This document shows positions 27,559 to 36,659 of a stretch of DNA of 64,000 nt, one piece after another. A program made the position numbers and the translations under genes. Numbering within the stretch: position 1 is the first letter of the stretch; each line of letters opens with the position of its first letter. The notes beneath the pieces are model-generated. The model ran no database searches. It was not told where the DNA came from and was given only the letters and a program-made list of their open reading frames with translations. Origin of the DNA: Chryseobacterium flavum (GTDB lineage: Bacteria; Bacteroidota; Bacteroidia; Flavobacteriales; Weeksellaceae). Location: positions 248,001 through 312,000 of the forward strand of contig NZ_QNUE01000003.1 of NCBI RefSeq assembly GCF_003385595.1, read 5' to 3'.

Positions 27559-28320
27559 TTAAACTTTATTTTTTATCCAGTTATACAGGATCTCGTTAAA
27601 CTCATCCGGTTTCTCCATCATCGCAGCATGCCCGCATTGGTCTATCCAGAACAAATCCGAGTTAGGAATAAACTTATGCATATCCTCTGCAACTTCCGGA
27701 GGGGTTACATTATCCTGTTTTCCCCATATCAGGCATGTAGGTGTCTGAATTTTGGGAAGGTCATTCAACATATTATGTTTAATGGCACTTCTTGCCAGCA
27801 TTACTGTTTTTATTCCTTTCATTCTGTCATTTACAACACTGAATACTTCATCAACAAGATCTTCTGTTGCAATTTTCGGGTCATAAAAAACCTCTTCAGT
27901 CTTCTTTCTGATGTAAGACCGGTCGTTTTTCCTTGGAAAACTATCGCCGAATGTTCTCTCATATAGCCCTGAACTTCCGGTCAAAACAAGGTTCTTCACA
28001 AGATCCGGTCTTGCCAGAGTGAGGATCAGCCCTACATGTCCTCCCATTGAGTTTCCTACAATCGTTACAGGTTCTGAGATATGACTTTCTATAAACTTGA
28101 TGATATATTTTGCAATAGTGGTAAGATTCGTATTGAGTACCGGCAGATCATAGATGGGTAATTGAGGTACATATACCTTGAACCCCCTGTCCGAAAAAAA
28201 ATCTACCATTTTATCGAAATTACTCAAACCACCCATTAACCCGTGCAACAGCACTAATGGATGTCCTTCTCCCGCCTCTACATAGGAATATTTCTTTTCT
28301 TTTTTTGTACTAAATATCAT
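27559..28320 (-). CDS. Alpha/beta fold hydrolase
   Basis: This protein is about 253 residues from the ATG at 28320; a TTG 45 bp upstream would run through the promoter and is rejected. The fold is clear from LVLLHGLMGGLSNF (oxyanion HG motif), the nucleophile elbow GNSMGGH, a later Asp (IWGKQDNVTPP) and the catalytic His (CGHAAMMEKP). The substrate is unknown; relatives include esterases and meta-cleavage product hydrolases. It is a single gene with its own -7 box and terminator. Confidence 0.9.
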   Translation of the reverse strand: MIFSTKKEKKYSYVEAGEGHPLVLLHGLMGGLSNFDKMVDFFSDRGFKVYVPQLPIYDLPVLNTNLTTIAKYIIKFIESHISEPVTIVGNSMGGHVGLILTLARPDLVKNLVLTGSSGLYERTFGDSFPRKNDRSYIRKKTEEVFYDPKIATEDLVDEVFSVVNDRMKGIKTVMLARSAIKHNMLNDLPKIQTPTCLIWGKQDNVTPPEVAEDMHKFIPNSDLFWIDQCGHAAMMEKPDEFNEILYNWIKNKV

Positions 28321-28342
28321 AAAACGCTTTAATGAAGCCCTG

Positions 28343-28350
28343 CAAAAATA
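28343..28350 (-). promoter_or_regulatory. Bacteroidota-type -7 box for the alpha/beta hydrolase
   Basis: On the minus strand TATTTTTG lies 22 bp before the ATG at 28320. Confidence 0.5.
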
Positions 28351-28544
28351 CAAATTAAACCTCAAAAATATTTTGATTATCCTAATTTAAGATAAAAATA
28401 ATATAATATTTGCCTTTTTAACTTTTTTTTTCAAAACCGCATTATTATGGCCTGAATAGTACATTTTGCAATCACTTTCGAATCAGGTTATTACAGGCTT
28501 AAAATTAAATCTTTAATAAAACTTATTAACATTGAGTCAAAAAG

Positions 28545-28586
28545 TGGGAAAAAGTGGGAATTTTTGGAAATTATTATATAAATTTG
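28545..28586 (+). promoter_or_regulatory. MraZ operator repeats overlapping the dcw promoter
   Basis: TGGGA-N5-TGGGA-N5-TGGAA at 28545-28569 fits the known MraZ binding pattern of TGGGN repeats separated by five bases; the third copy is degenerate. Nine bases later comes TAAATTTG (28579-28586), a -7 box six bases before the mraZ ATG at 28593. MraZ bound here would block or modulate its own promoter and hence the whole cluster. Confidence 0.8.
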
Positions 28587-28592
28587 TCCCAA

Positions 28593-29051
28593 ATGAAAAG
28601 TTTCATTGGGACATATGAGTGTAAAATTGACGACAAAGGCCGCTTAAAAGTTCCTTCATCTTTGATCAAACAGATGGAAAACTTCGACGACAAGGCGTTT
28701 GTAGTCAAAAGATCTGTGTTCCAGTCTTGTCTGGAAGTCTACCCTATGAATGCATGGGATAAACTGATGGGCAAAATTAATAAACTGAACAGGTTCATAA
28801 AAAAGAATGCTGATTTCATACGAATGTTTACAGCAGGAGTAAAAACAGTAGAATTGGATAATGCAGGAAGGCTTCAAATTTCTAAAGACCTGATGCACTT
28901 CGCAAATCTTCAGAAAGATATTGTGATTACAAGTGCCGGAGAACTTTTTGAGATCTGGGATAAAGAAGCTTACGAAAAAGTAATTTCTACCAATGAAACT
29001 GATTTTGCAAGCCTGGCTGAAGATGTAATGGGCTCTTTTGAAGAAGAATAA
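28593..29051 (+). CDS. mraZ: Transcriptional regulator MraZ
   Basis: This 152-residue protein starts at ATG 28593; an upstream in-frame GTG lies inside the operator. Two SpoVT/AbrB-like repeats are present: GTYECKIDDKGRLKVPSSL near the N-terminus and VELDNAGRLQISKDLM in the second half. MraZ is a ring-forming DNA-binding protein and the first gene of dcw clusters, repressing them through TGGGN repeats like those just upstream. Given the -7 box only six bases from the ATG, its mRNA may have almost no leader. Confidence 0.95.
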   Translation: MKSFIGTYECKIDDKGRLKVPSSLIKQMENFDDKAFVVKRSVFQSCLEVYPMNAWDKLMGKINKLNRFIKKNADFIRMFTAGVKTVELDNAGRLQISKDLMHFANLQKDIVITSAGELFEIWDKEAYEKVISTNETDFASLAEDVMGSFEEE

Positions 29052-29094
29052 TATTGTCGGTTATTAATAGTATAAATAAAAAACACAACTAAGC

Positions 29095-29988
29095 ATGTAT
29101 CATAACCCCGTTTTGTTGAAGCAGAGTGTAGATGATTTGGTGACGAATCCTGACGGAATATATGTGGACTGCACCTTTGGAGGCGGTGGCCACTCAAGGG
29201 AGATTCTGAGCAGACTATCTGATAAGGGGAGACTGTTTAGTTTTGATCAGGACCTGGATGCTCTGAAAAACACAATTGATGACCCGAGGTTTACATTGGT
29301 CAATCAGAATTTCAGATTTCTGGAAAATTCTTTGTTAATGTACGGCGTTCCTCAGGTTGATGGTGTATTGGCAGACCTGGGAGTTTCCTCTCATCAGTTT
29401 GATGAAGCAGACAGAGGTTTTTCTACAAGAAGCAATGCTCCTCTGGACATGAGGATGAACGTTATGCAGAATCTGGATGCCAAAAGGGTGATCAATGAAT
29501 ATGAAGAAGAAGAGCTTGCAGATCTTTTTTATCATTACGGTGAATTAAGAGAAGCAAGAAAACTGGCAAGAGAAATTGTTCATCACAGAAAAACAAAAAG
29601 TATAGAAACTACAGAGGATCTGAAAAAACTTTTCAGTTATATCCCTCCTCATAAGGTGAATAAATTCTATGCGCAGCTTTTCCAGGCTATCAGAATAGAA
29701 GTGAACCAGGAGCTTGATGTGCTAAAAGAAATGCTAGTTCAGGCTTACAATATTTTAAAGCCGGAAGGAAGATTGGTCGTGATCTCCTACCATTCCCTGG
29801 AAGACCGTCTGGTAAAGAGGTTTCTGAAAAACGGAATGTTTGAAGGTGAGCCGGAAAGAGATATCTACGGGAACTATAAAAAGGCATTTGAGCTGCTGAA
29901 GAGCAAAGCAATCATCCCCGATGATAAGGAGATTGAAGAAAACTCAAGAGCAAGAAGTGCAAAAATGAGGACAGGGATAAAAGTATAA
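29095..29988 (+). CDS. rsmH: 16S rRNA (cytosine(1402)-N(4))-methyltransferase RsmH
   Basis: This 297-residue protein is the former MraW. The N-terminus MYHNPVLLKQSVDDLV and the SAM-binding motif DCTFGGGGHSREIL are characteristic, as are ADLGVSSHQFDEADRGFS and VISYHSLEDRLVKRF. It methylates C1402 in the ribosomal decoding centre. It is the second gene of the dcw cluster, 43 bp after mraZ. Confidence 0.97.
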   Translation: MYHNPVLLKQSVDDLVTNPDGIYVDCTFGGGGHSREILSRLSDKGRLFSFDQDLDALKNTIDDPRFTLVNQNFRFLENSLLMYGVPQVDGVLADLGVSSHQFDEADRGFSTRSNAPLDMRMNVMQNLDAKRVINEYEEEELADLFYHYGELREARKLAREIVHHRKTKSIETTEDLKKLFSYIPPHKVNKFYAQLFQAIRIEVNQELDVLKEMLVQAYNILKPEGRLVVISYHSLEDRLVKRFLKNGMFEGEPERDIYGNYKKAFELLKSKAIIPDDKEIEENSRARSAKMRTGIKV

Positions 29989-29990
29989 AT

Positions 29991-30045
29991 GTGAATGAGT
30001 GAATCGTCAATAGTGAAAATTGGTCATTGACACACAGTCATTCAC
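29991..30045. repeat. Inverted-repeat spacer between rsmH and ftsL
   Basis: GTGAATGA (29991-29998) and TCATTCAC (30038-30045) are perfect 8-bp arms. A nested TCAAT/ATTGA pair (30007-30011 and 30026-30030) lies inside. There is no T-tract, so this does not look like a terminator. Similar hairpins occupy other dcw spacers. Confidence 0.6.
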
Positions 30046-30069
30046 TACAAAGCAATTGATATAATAAAA

Positions 30070-30435
30070 TTGGCAAAAAGAACAACATATCGCCCACAGA
30101 AAAAGCTCACTTTTATAGACATTATAAAAGGGAACTTCCTGAACCGGGATGAGATAAAGATACATTATAAGTATTTTTTATTATTGTTTGTTCTGATGAT
30201 GGCCATGATTTACAGTAATCACCTCGTCAACAAGAAGATTAAGATTGTAAATGCCTTAAAAGAAGAAACAGAAGAATATAAATCAAGGAACGCTTACGCA
30301 CAGAGTAAGCTGATCAAAGTAAAGATGGAATCAGAACTGGGGAAAGAAGTGGCGCGGGACTCTTTAATGACCCTCGAAAATCATCCTCATAAATTGCTAA
30401 TAAAACTGGACAGTACAGATGCAAAGGCAAAATGA
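30070..30435 (+). CDS. ftsL: FtsL-like cell division protein
   Basis: This 121-residue protein has a basic cytoplasmic tail, one membrane helix (about 36-53, YFLLLFVLMMAMIYSN) and a periplasmic coiled coil. Its position between rsmH and the transpeptidase gene, together with size and topology, identifies it as the Bacteroidota FtsL-like protein, which links the divisome to septal peptidoglycan synthesis. The start is probably TTG at 30070, because no ATG lies before the conserved basic tail. Its 3' end overlaps the next gene by 17 bp. Confidence 0.85.
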   Translation: MAKRTTYRPQKKLTFIDIIKGNFLNRDEIKIHYKYFLLLFVLMMAMIYSNHLVNKKIKIVNALKEETEEYKSRNAYAQSKLIKVKMESELGKEVARDSLMTLENHPHKLLIKLDSTDAKAK

Positions 30436-32410
30436 ATACGACAATAAACGTAAAAAAACGTTAAGATGGGGCTACCTCTTCGCAGTGGTAGCTTTGTGCG
30501 TGTTTGTAATGTTTCTGGCAAGGATTGTAATTCTTCAAAATACTAATGTTCAGGAAATTAAAGACGATTACATTAATAAAAATTACCGGGAAGCGACTCT
30601 AAAAGCTGCCCGTGGCAATTTATTTGCTTCGGATGGATCTATTCTCGCAACCACTGTAATGCGCTATGATATCTATCTTGACTTCAAAACAATGAAGGAC
30701 ACGGTCTACAGCAACAATATCGGTGCACTGACAGATTCTTTAAGCAAAATGTTCGGAAAGTCCAGAGCGGAATTCAGACAGAAATTTGACGAGCAAAAGA
30801 AAAAGAAAAACCAATATTATACTTTGGTTAAGGGACTTGACTTTGACCAATATGACAGGATCAGAAAATTTCCGATATTCAAAAAGGGTAAAAATAAAGG
30901 AGGATTCATTGTTGACAGGAACTATAAACGAGAACTGGCTACTTCAGAAATCGGAGCCGGAACAATCGGAATGGATAACGGCGAACTTAAGTCAGGTCTG
31001 GAAGGTGCTTTCTCAAAATATCTGACCGGTACTGACGGAAAGAGACTGGAGCAGAGAATCAATTCTTCACAGTGGAAACCTATCGACTTCTGGAAAGTAC
31101 AAGAGCCGGTAGACGGGGAAGATGTGTACACAACCTTAGATCTCAGAATTCAGGATATTGCACACTCCGCATTGGAGAAACAGCTGATCAATTATGAAGC
31201 TAAGCATGGCACCGTAATCGTCATGGAGGTAGAAACAGGAAAAGTACGTGCCCTGGTTAATTTAAGAAGAACCGAAGCAGGAGAATACGAAGATTCTTAC
31301 AACTATGCCCTCAAAGACAATATTGAACCGGGCTCTACCTTTAAAACCATTTCACTGTTGGCAGCAATGGACGATGGATTTATTGATGAAAATACTACCG
31401 TAAATGTAGGAAACGGAGTCTGGACTTATGCAAAACAAAGGATCTCAGACGGGCATGGCGGAGGAACTTACGACATCAGTGATGTTCTGGCAAAATCCAG
31501 TAACGTAGGAACAGCAAAGCTTATCACAAAATATTATGCAGAGAAACCCCAGATTTTCCTCGACCATTTAAAACGTTGGAAATTATTCGACAAAATGGAC
31601 ATCGAGCTTCCGGGAATTACGAAGCCAAAGATTGTTACACCGCAAAACAAAAGATGGAATGCAGCAACATTGGCCTCCATCTCATATGGATATTCTTCAA
31701 ACATTAATTTGTTGCAATTAACAACTTTCTACAATGGAGTTGCTAATGGTGGTAAAATGCTTAAGCCGCTTTTCATAGATAAAATCATGAAAGACGGAAA
31801 GGTAATGTATAAAGCCAAACCTGAAGTAATGGTAAGCAAAATGGCCTCTGAGAAAGCCATCAAAATGATGACCAGCGCATTAACCAAGGCCGTAGAAAAA
31901 GGAACCGGACGAAGTATCTTCACTCCGAACCTGAAAATGGCAGGAAAAACAGGAACAGCAAGATTTGAATACTGGCTTCCGGGTCCTATGAAGTACCGCG
32001 CATCATTTGCTGGTTTTTATCCTGCTGACAGCCCGAAATATACATGCTATGTCATGGTAAGCGAACCAAGCCCTTCAAAAGGGTTTTATGGAGGAACAGT
32101 TGCAGCGCCGGTATTTAAAGAAATTGCAGGAAAAACATTCCTGAAGACCCCTCAGAATATTGAAAAAGAAATGCTTGTAGACAAAAAGGTAAACCTGAAC
32201 AAAATGGTAGAGCCGAATGTAAAAATAGCAGTAAATAATAAACAGATGCCAAATGTGGTAGGATTGATAGGAAAAAATATTATCCCACAATTGGAAAATT
32301 TAGGATATCGTGTCGACTACAAAGGAGTTGGAAGAATCAAGGAACAATTTCCTCTGGAAGGCACTACAATCAGTAAGAACCAGAGAATTTATTTATCTCT
32401 GCAGAATTAA
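30419..32410 (+). CDS. ftsI: Class B penicillin-binding protein (septal transpeptidase, FtsI type) with PASTA domain
   Basis: This 663-residue protein has a cytoplasmic tail, one membrane helix (about 18-40) and a dimerisation domain. The transpeptidase domain carries S306-T-F-K, SSN (KSSNVG) and K510-T-G-T-A. A single C-terminal PASTA domain follows (about 600-663, MPNVVGLIGKNIIPQLENLGY). It crosslinks peptidoglycan at the division site. The position between ftsL and murE in the dcw cluster supports the FtsI assignment. The start overlaps ftsL by 17 bp. Confidence 0.92.
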   Translation: MQRQNEYDNKRKKTLRWGYLFAVVALCVFVMFLARIVILQNTNVQEIKDDYINKNYREATLKAARGNLFASDGSILATTVMRYDIYLDFKTMKDTVYSNNIGALTDSLSKMFGKSRAEFRQKFDEQKKKKNQYYTLVKGLDFDQYDRIRKFPIFKKGKNKGGFIVDRNYKRELATSEIGAGTIGMDNGELKSGLEGAFSKYLTGTDGKRLEQRINSSQWKPIDFWKVQEPVDGEDVYTTLDLRIQDIAHSALEKQLINYEAKHGTVIVMEVETGKVRALVNLRRTEAGEYEDSYNYALKDNIEPGSTFKTISLLAAMDDGFIDENTTVNVGNGVWTYAKQRISDGHGGGTYDISDVLAKSSNVGTAKLITKYYAEKPQIFLDHLKRWKLFDKMDIELPGITKPKIVTPQNKRWNAATLASISYGYSSNINLLQLTTFYNGVANGGKMLKPLFIDKIMKDGKVMYKAKPEVMVSKMASEKAIKMMTSALTKAVEKGTGRSIFTPNLKMAGKTGTARFEYWLPGPMKYRASFAGFYPADSPKYTCYVMVSEPSPSKGFYGGTVAAPVFKEIAGKTFLKTPQNIEKEMLVDKKVNLNKMVEPNVKIAVNNKQMPNVVGLIGKNIIPQLENLGYRVDYKGVGRIKEQFPLEGTTISKNQRIYLSLQN

Positions 32411-32469
32411 ATTAGAAAACCTGTCCCAAGGACGATTTAACAAAAATAGGATACATCCTATTGATAAAG

Positions 32470-33930
32470 ATGATAGTAACAGAATTAGTAAACAGAATCC
32501 CAGTAATAAAAATTCACGGTGATAATACCCGTGAGGTTTCTGAATTGGTGATTGACAGCAGAAAGGTAACAGAAGGTGCTCTTTATATTGCAATAAGGGG
32601 AACAGCTGCAGATGGCCACTCATTCATTGCATCTGCTATTGAAAAAGGGGCCGTAGCAATTGTTTGCGAAGAACTTCCTGAAACATTAACAGAAAAAGTA
32701 ACATATGTTCAGGTAAAAGATTCGTCTAAAGCCTTAGGACATCTTGCTTCCAATTACTATGGAAATCCATCACAAAAGCTGAAACTGATAGGTGTTACAG
32801 GCACTAACGGAAAAACATCTGTTTCAACCCTTCTTTTTGACGTTTTTAAAAATTTAGGATATGATTCTGCACTGTTATCAACTGTTGAAATCAGAATCGG
32901 GGAAGAAGTTATCCCGGCAACTCATACGACTCCGGATGTAATTACGATTAACAAGATCCTGGCAGATGCTGTTGAGAAAGGATGTGAATTTGCTTTTATG
33001 GAAGTAAGCTCACACGGGATTGCCCAGAACAGAATTGAGGGCTTACACTTCAAAGTAGCCGGCTTCACCAATCTTACCCACGATCATTTAGACTATCATA
33101 AAACGTTTGAAGAATATTTAAAAACCAAGAAAAGATTCTTTGACGGGTTAGAAGATACAGCCGTTGCCATTACCAATGTGGATGATAAAAACGGTAATGT
33201 TATGCTTCAGAACACTAAGGCCAAAAAGAAATCTTATGCTCTGAAAACCATGGCAGACTATCACGGAAGGCTTTTAGAAGTTGATTTCAACGGGATGCTG
33301 TTGAACTTCAACGGAAAAGAATTCTGGACGACATTGACCGGAAAATTCAATGTATACAATTTGCTGCTGGTCTTCGGGATTGCCACTGAACTGGGTTTTG
33401 AACAGGATGAAATTCTTCAGGCTATCAGCAAATTAAAAAGAGTTTCCGGAAGGTTTGAAACATTCAAATCCGATGGTGGAATTTTCTTTATCGTAGATTA
33501 TGCACATACCCCGGATGCATTGGAAAACATTCTGGACAGCATCAACGATATCAGAACCAAAAACGAAAGATTAATCACGGTATTCGGCTGCGGAGGAGAC
33601 AGAGACCACTCCAAAAGACCTGAAATGGGAAATATTGCCACAAAAAAATCAACACTGGCAATTATCACTTCTGATAATCCAAGAACAGAAGATCCGGCAC
33701 AGATCATTAAAGAAATTGAAGCAGGTGTTGAGCCACAAAATTTCAGCAAATACACTTCAATTCCGGACAGAAAAGAAGCTATTAAAATGGCTATAAAGTT
33801 TGCAGAACCCAAAGATATTGTTTTGGTTGCCGGAAAAGGCCATGAAACCTATCAGGAGATTAATGGTGTAAAACATCATTTTGATGACAAAGAAGTAATT
33901 AATGAGCTCTGGAAATTAATGAGCAAATAA
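32470..33930 (+). CDS. murE: UDP-MurNAc-L-Ala-D-Glu ligase MurE (meso-diaminopimelate type)
   Basis: This protein is 486 residues from ATG 32470; a TTG three codons upstream is less likely. The ATP-binding motif GVTGTNGKTS lies near residue 105, followed by AHTPDALE and the specificity motif DNPR near residues 402-405, which marks enzymes adding meso-diaminopimelate as the third stem-peptide residue. It acts in the cytoplasm. It lies 59 bp after the transpeptidase gene. Confidence 0.96.
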   Translation: MIVTELVNRIPVIKIHGDNTREVSELVIDSRKVTEGALYIAIRGTAADGHSFIASAIEKGAVAIVCEELPETLTEKVTYVQVKDSSKALGHLASNYYGNPSQKLKLIGVTGTNGKTSVSTLLFDVFKNLGYDSALLSTVEIRIGEEVIPATHTTPDVITINKILADAVEKGCEFAFMEVSSHGIAQNRIEGLHFKVAGFTNLTHDHLDYHKTFEEYLKTKKRFFDGLEDTAVAITNVDDKNGNVMLQNTKAKKKSYALKTMADYHGRLLEVDFNGMLLNFNGKEFWTTLTGKFNVYNLLLVFGIATELGFEQDEILQAISKLKRVSGRFETFKSDGGIFFIVDYAHTPDALENILDSINDIRTKNERLITVFGCGGDRDHSKRPEMGNIATKKSTLAIITSDNPRTEDPAQIIKEIEAGVEPQNFSKYTSIPDRKEAIKMAIKFAEPKDIVLVAGKGHETYQEINGVKHHFDDKEVINELWKLMSK

Positions 33931-33942
33931 ATTACAAAGGGT

Positions 33943-33968
33943 AATTGATATGTAGATGTTTATCAATT
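33943..33968. repeat. Inverted-repeat spacer between murE and mraY
   Basis: AATTGATA (33943-33950) and TATCAATT (33961-33968) are perfect 8-bp arms with a ten-base loop. No T-tract follows. Confidence 0.6.
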
Positions 33969-33997
33969 ATCAATGATTATTATTAACAATTGAAACT

Positions 33998-35239
33998 ATG
34001 TTATACTATCTATACGAATATCTAACCAACCATGGAATTCACGTTCCGGGACTGGGAATGCTGAAATACATTTCCTTCCGTGCCGGTATGGCTGTATTAT
34101 TCTCCCTGATTATTGCCCTTATCTATGGAAAAAGGGTCATCAATTACCTGAGAACAAAACAAATGGGCGAATTGGTACGTGATCTTGGGTTGGATGGCCA
34201 GAAACAGAAAGAAGGAACTCCTACCATGGGAGGGCTTATCATTATTCTGGCAACCATTATTCCGGTATTGCTCTTTACCAGGATTACCAATGTTTATATT
34301 GTCCTGCTGCTGGTTTCAATGTTATGGATGGGAGCTATTGGTTTTCTTGATGATTATTTAAAGAAAATCAAAAAAAATAAAGACGGGTTAAGTGGTAAAT
34401 TTAAAATTGTAGGCCAGGTCGGATTAGGATTAATTGTCGGAATTACAATGTATTTTCATCCGGATATTACCGTTAAAAGAAAGTATGCAGATGCAAAGGT
34501 TGTGAACAGAAACAATGTGGAACAGAACTTTATGCCTACTGAAAAAATAACAGTTTCCACTGTTCCTTTTGCAAAAAACAATGAGTTTGACTACAGCGGG
34601 ATACTGTTTTGGATGAATGATAAAGATGCCCATGAATGGGCATGGATTGTCTTTATCCCTATCGTTATCTTCATTGTAACAGCTGTTTCAAATGGTGCCA
34701 ATATTACAGATGGAATTGATGGACTTGCAGCAGGAACAAGTGTGGTCATTCTGCTGACCCTCGCTCTCTTTGCTTATCTGTCGGGGAACATCATTTTTGC
34801 AGATTATCTCAACATTATGTTCCTTCCGAATATGGGAGAAACCACCATTTTTGCAGTGGCAATGGTAGGAGCCGTAATTGGATTTTTCTGGTATAATACT
34901 TATCCTGCACAGGTTTTCATGGGGGATACCGGAAGTTTGATGCTGGGGGGGGTAATTGCTGTTTTGGCGATTATTTTAAGAAAAGAATTGCTGATTCCCG
35001 TATTATGTGGAATCTTCCTGATCGAAAACCTTTCTGTTATGTTACAGGTATTGGTTTTCAAATACAGAAAAAAGAAATATGGGCTAGAATATGCCCAAAA
35101 CAACAGACTGTTTAAAATGTCACCATTACACCATCATTACCAGAAAGAAGGGTTCCACGAAAGTAAAATTGTGAACCGGATGATTATCATTGGAGTAATA
35201 TTGGCGATTGTATGTCTGATCACCTTAAAAATGAGATAA
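33998..35239 (+). CDS. mraY: Phospho-N-acetylmuramoyl-pentapeptide-transferase MraY
   Basis: This 413-residue polytopic enzyme makes lipid I from UDP-MurNAc-pentapeptide and undecaprenyl phosphate. The motifs [14 protein letters not shown] (catalytic aspartates), [15 protein letters not shown] and [12 protein letters not shown] are present. It is about 50 residues longer than the E. coli enzyme because of an insertion near residues 160-210, which is common in Bacteroidota. Confidence 0.96.
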   Translation: MLYYLYEYLTNHGIHVPGLGMLKYISFRAGMAVLFSLIIALIYGKRVINYLRTKQMGELVRDLGLDGQKQKEGTPTMGGLIIILATIIPVLLFTRITNVYIVLLLVSMLWMGAIGFLDDYLKKIKKNKDGLSGKFKIVGQVGLGLIVGITMYFHPDITVKRKYADAKVVNRNNVEQNFMPTEKITVSTVPFAKNNEFDYSGILFWMNDKDAHEWAWIVFIPIVIFIVTAVSNGANITDGIDGLAAGTSVVILLTLALFAYLSGNIIFADYLNIMFLPNMGETTIFAVAMVGAVIGFFWYNTYPAQVFMGDTGSLMLGGVIAVLAIILRKELLIPVLCGIFLIENLSVMLQVLVFKYRKKKYGLEYAQNNRLFKMSPLHHHYQKEGFHESKIVNRMIIIGVILAIVCLITLKMR

Positions 35240-35243
35240 AATT

Positions 35244-35294
35244 AAAAGCTGTAGCAATAAGCTTAGAGCTTAAAGCCTATAGCATAAAGCTTTT
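35244..35294. repeat. AGC-rich inverted-repeat spacer between mraY and murD
   Basis: AAAAGCT (35244-35250) and AGCTTTT (35288-35294) flank a run of AGC-containing words (AATAAGC, TTAGAGC, TTAAAGCC). The spacer shares GCAATAAGCTT with the spacer before secA and resembles the one after ftsZ. Confidence 0.55.
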
Positions 35295-35299
35295 ATAAT

Positions 35300-36637
35300 A
35301 TGAAAATAGTTGTTTTAGGAGGAGGAGAAAGCGGATGTGGTGCTGCTTATTTAGCTAAGAAGCAAGGTTTGGAAGTATTTCTTTCAGACAAAGGAGCTAT
35401 TAAAGATAAATACAGACAGTTTCTTACTGATAATGAGATTGAATTTGAGGAAGGGACACATGATGAAGAAAGAATTTTAAGCGCAGACTGGATTGTAAAA
35501 AGCCCGGGAATTCCAAAAAAAGCGGAGATGATCACTAAAATTCATGAGAAAGGAATCAGGCTTTCTTCTGAGATTGAATTCGCTTCAGAGTTTACTGATG
35601 CAAAGATTATTGCAATTACAGGAAGTAACGGAAAAACCACCACTACTTCACTGATCTATTATATCCTTAAAAATGATGGATTAAATGTAGGACTGGGCGG
35701 AAACATCGGATATAGCTTTGCCAAGCAGGTTGCTGATGAAACTTATGAATATTATGTTCTGGAAGTAAGCTCCTTCCAGCTGGATGATATCCAAAATTTC
35801 AGACCGTATATCTCTTTACTACTGAACTTATCCCAGGATCATCTGGATCAGTATAACTATAACTATGAGGAGTATGCGCTGGCAAAATTCAGAATTGCAG
35901 AAAATCAGGAAAATGATAATTTCTTCATTTATAATAAAGATGATGAAATGAGTAAAAATCTTCTTGAAAAGCTGGAGATAAAAGCAAAGATGATTCCTTT
36001 TTCCACAAAAGAAAAATTACCGGAAGGGGGGTTCATTTACGACGACAGACTTGTGGTAAAGATGAAGGATGAATTTACAATGAAAATTGATGAACTGTCC
36101 CTGATTGGAAATCACAATGTAGCCAATAGCCTGGCGGCATCCATTGCTGGTAAAATACTGGAAATCAACAATGAAAGCATCAGGAATTCTCTGATGACAT
36201 TTCAGGCAGTTGAGCACAGACTTGAATTTGTTTCGGAAATTGAAGGGGTTAAGTACATTAACGACAGTAAAGCAACGAATGTCAATGCAACCTACTATGC
36301 TCTGGAAAGTATGAAAACGCCAACAGTATGGATTGTCGGAGGGCTGGATAAAGGAAATGACTATACTGAAATAGAAGATTTAGTCAAAAGGAAAGTCAAA
36401 GCTATTGTCTGCCTTGGAATTGACAATAAAAAGATTATTGATTTCTTTAAAGATAAAAAGGAATTTATTTATGATACTTCAAGTATGGAAGAAGCCGTGA
36501 GAATATCAAAGTCACTGGCCAAGAAAGGAGATACTGTCCTTCTCTCTCCATGCTGTGCAAGCTTTGATCTATTCAAAAGCTATGAAGACAGAGGAAACCA
36601 ATTTAAAGAACAGGTATTAAAAACCAATGGCCAGTAG
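35300..36637 (+). CDS. murD: UDP-N-acetylmuramoylalanine-D-glutamate ligase MurD
   Basis: This 445-residue protein adds D-glutamate to UDP-MurNAc-L-Ala. The N-terminal VVLGGGESGCGAAYLAKK, the ATP loop TGSNGKTTT near residue 110, LNLSQDHLDQY, NDSKATN and the C-terminal LLSPCCASFDLFKSYEDRG are classic MurD motifs. The last 11 bp overlap an upstream in-frame ATG of ftsW. Confidence 0.97.
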   Translation: MKIVVLGGGESGCGAAYLAKKQGLEVFLSDKGAIKDKYRQFLTDNEIEFEEGTHDEERILSADWIVKSPGIPKKAEMITKIHEKGIRLSSEIEFASEFTDAKIIAITGSNGKTTTTSLIYYILKNDGLNVGLGGNIGYSFAKQVADETYEYYVLEVSSFQLDDIQNFRPYISLLLNLSQDHLDQYNYNYEEYALAKFRIAENQENDNFFIYNKDDEMSKNLLEKLEIKAKMIPFSTKEKLPEGGFIYDDRLVVKMKDEFTMKIDELSLIGNHNVANSLAASIAGKILEINNESIRNSLMTFQAVEHRLEFVSEIEGVKYINDSKATNVNATYYALESMKTPTVWIVGGLDKGNDYTEIEDLVKRKVKAIVCLGIDNKKIIDFFKDKKEFIYDTSSMEEAVRISKSLAKKGDTVLLSPCCASFDLFKSYEDRGNQFKEQVLKTNGQ

Positions 36638-36659
36638 CCAGAAGCCAGTAGCATTAAAT

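Noticed and set aside
36627..36659. Upstream start for FtsW adding 11 residues
   Set aside because: The added residues are encoded by a CCAGTAGC direct-repeat spacer and overlap murD; the ATG at 36660 fits better.
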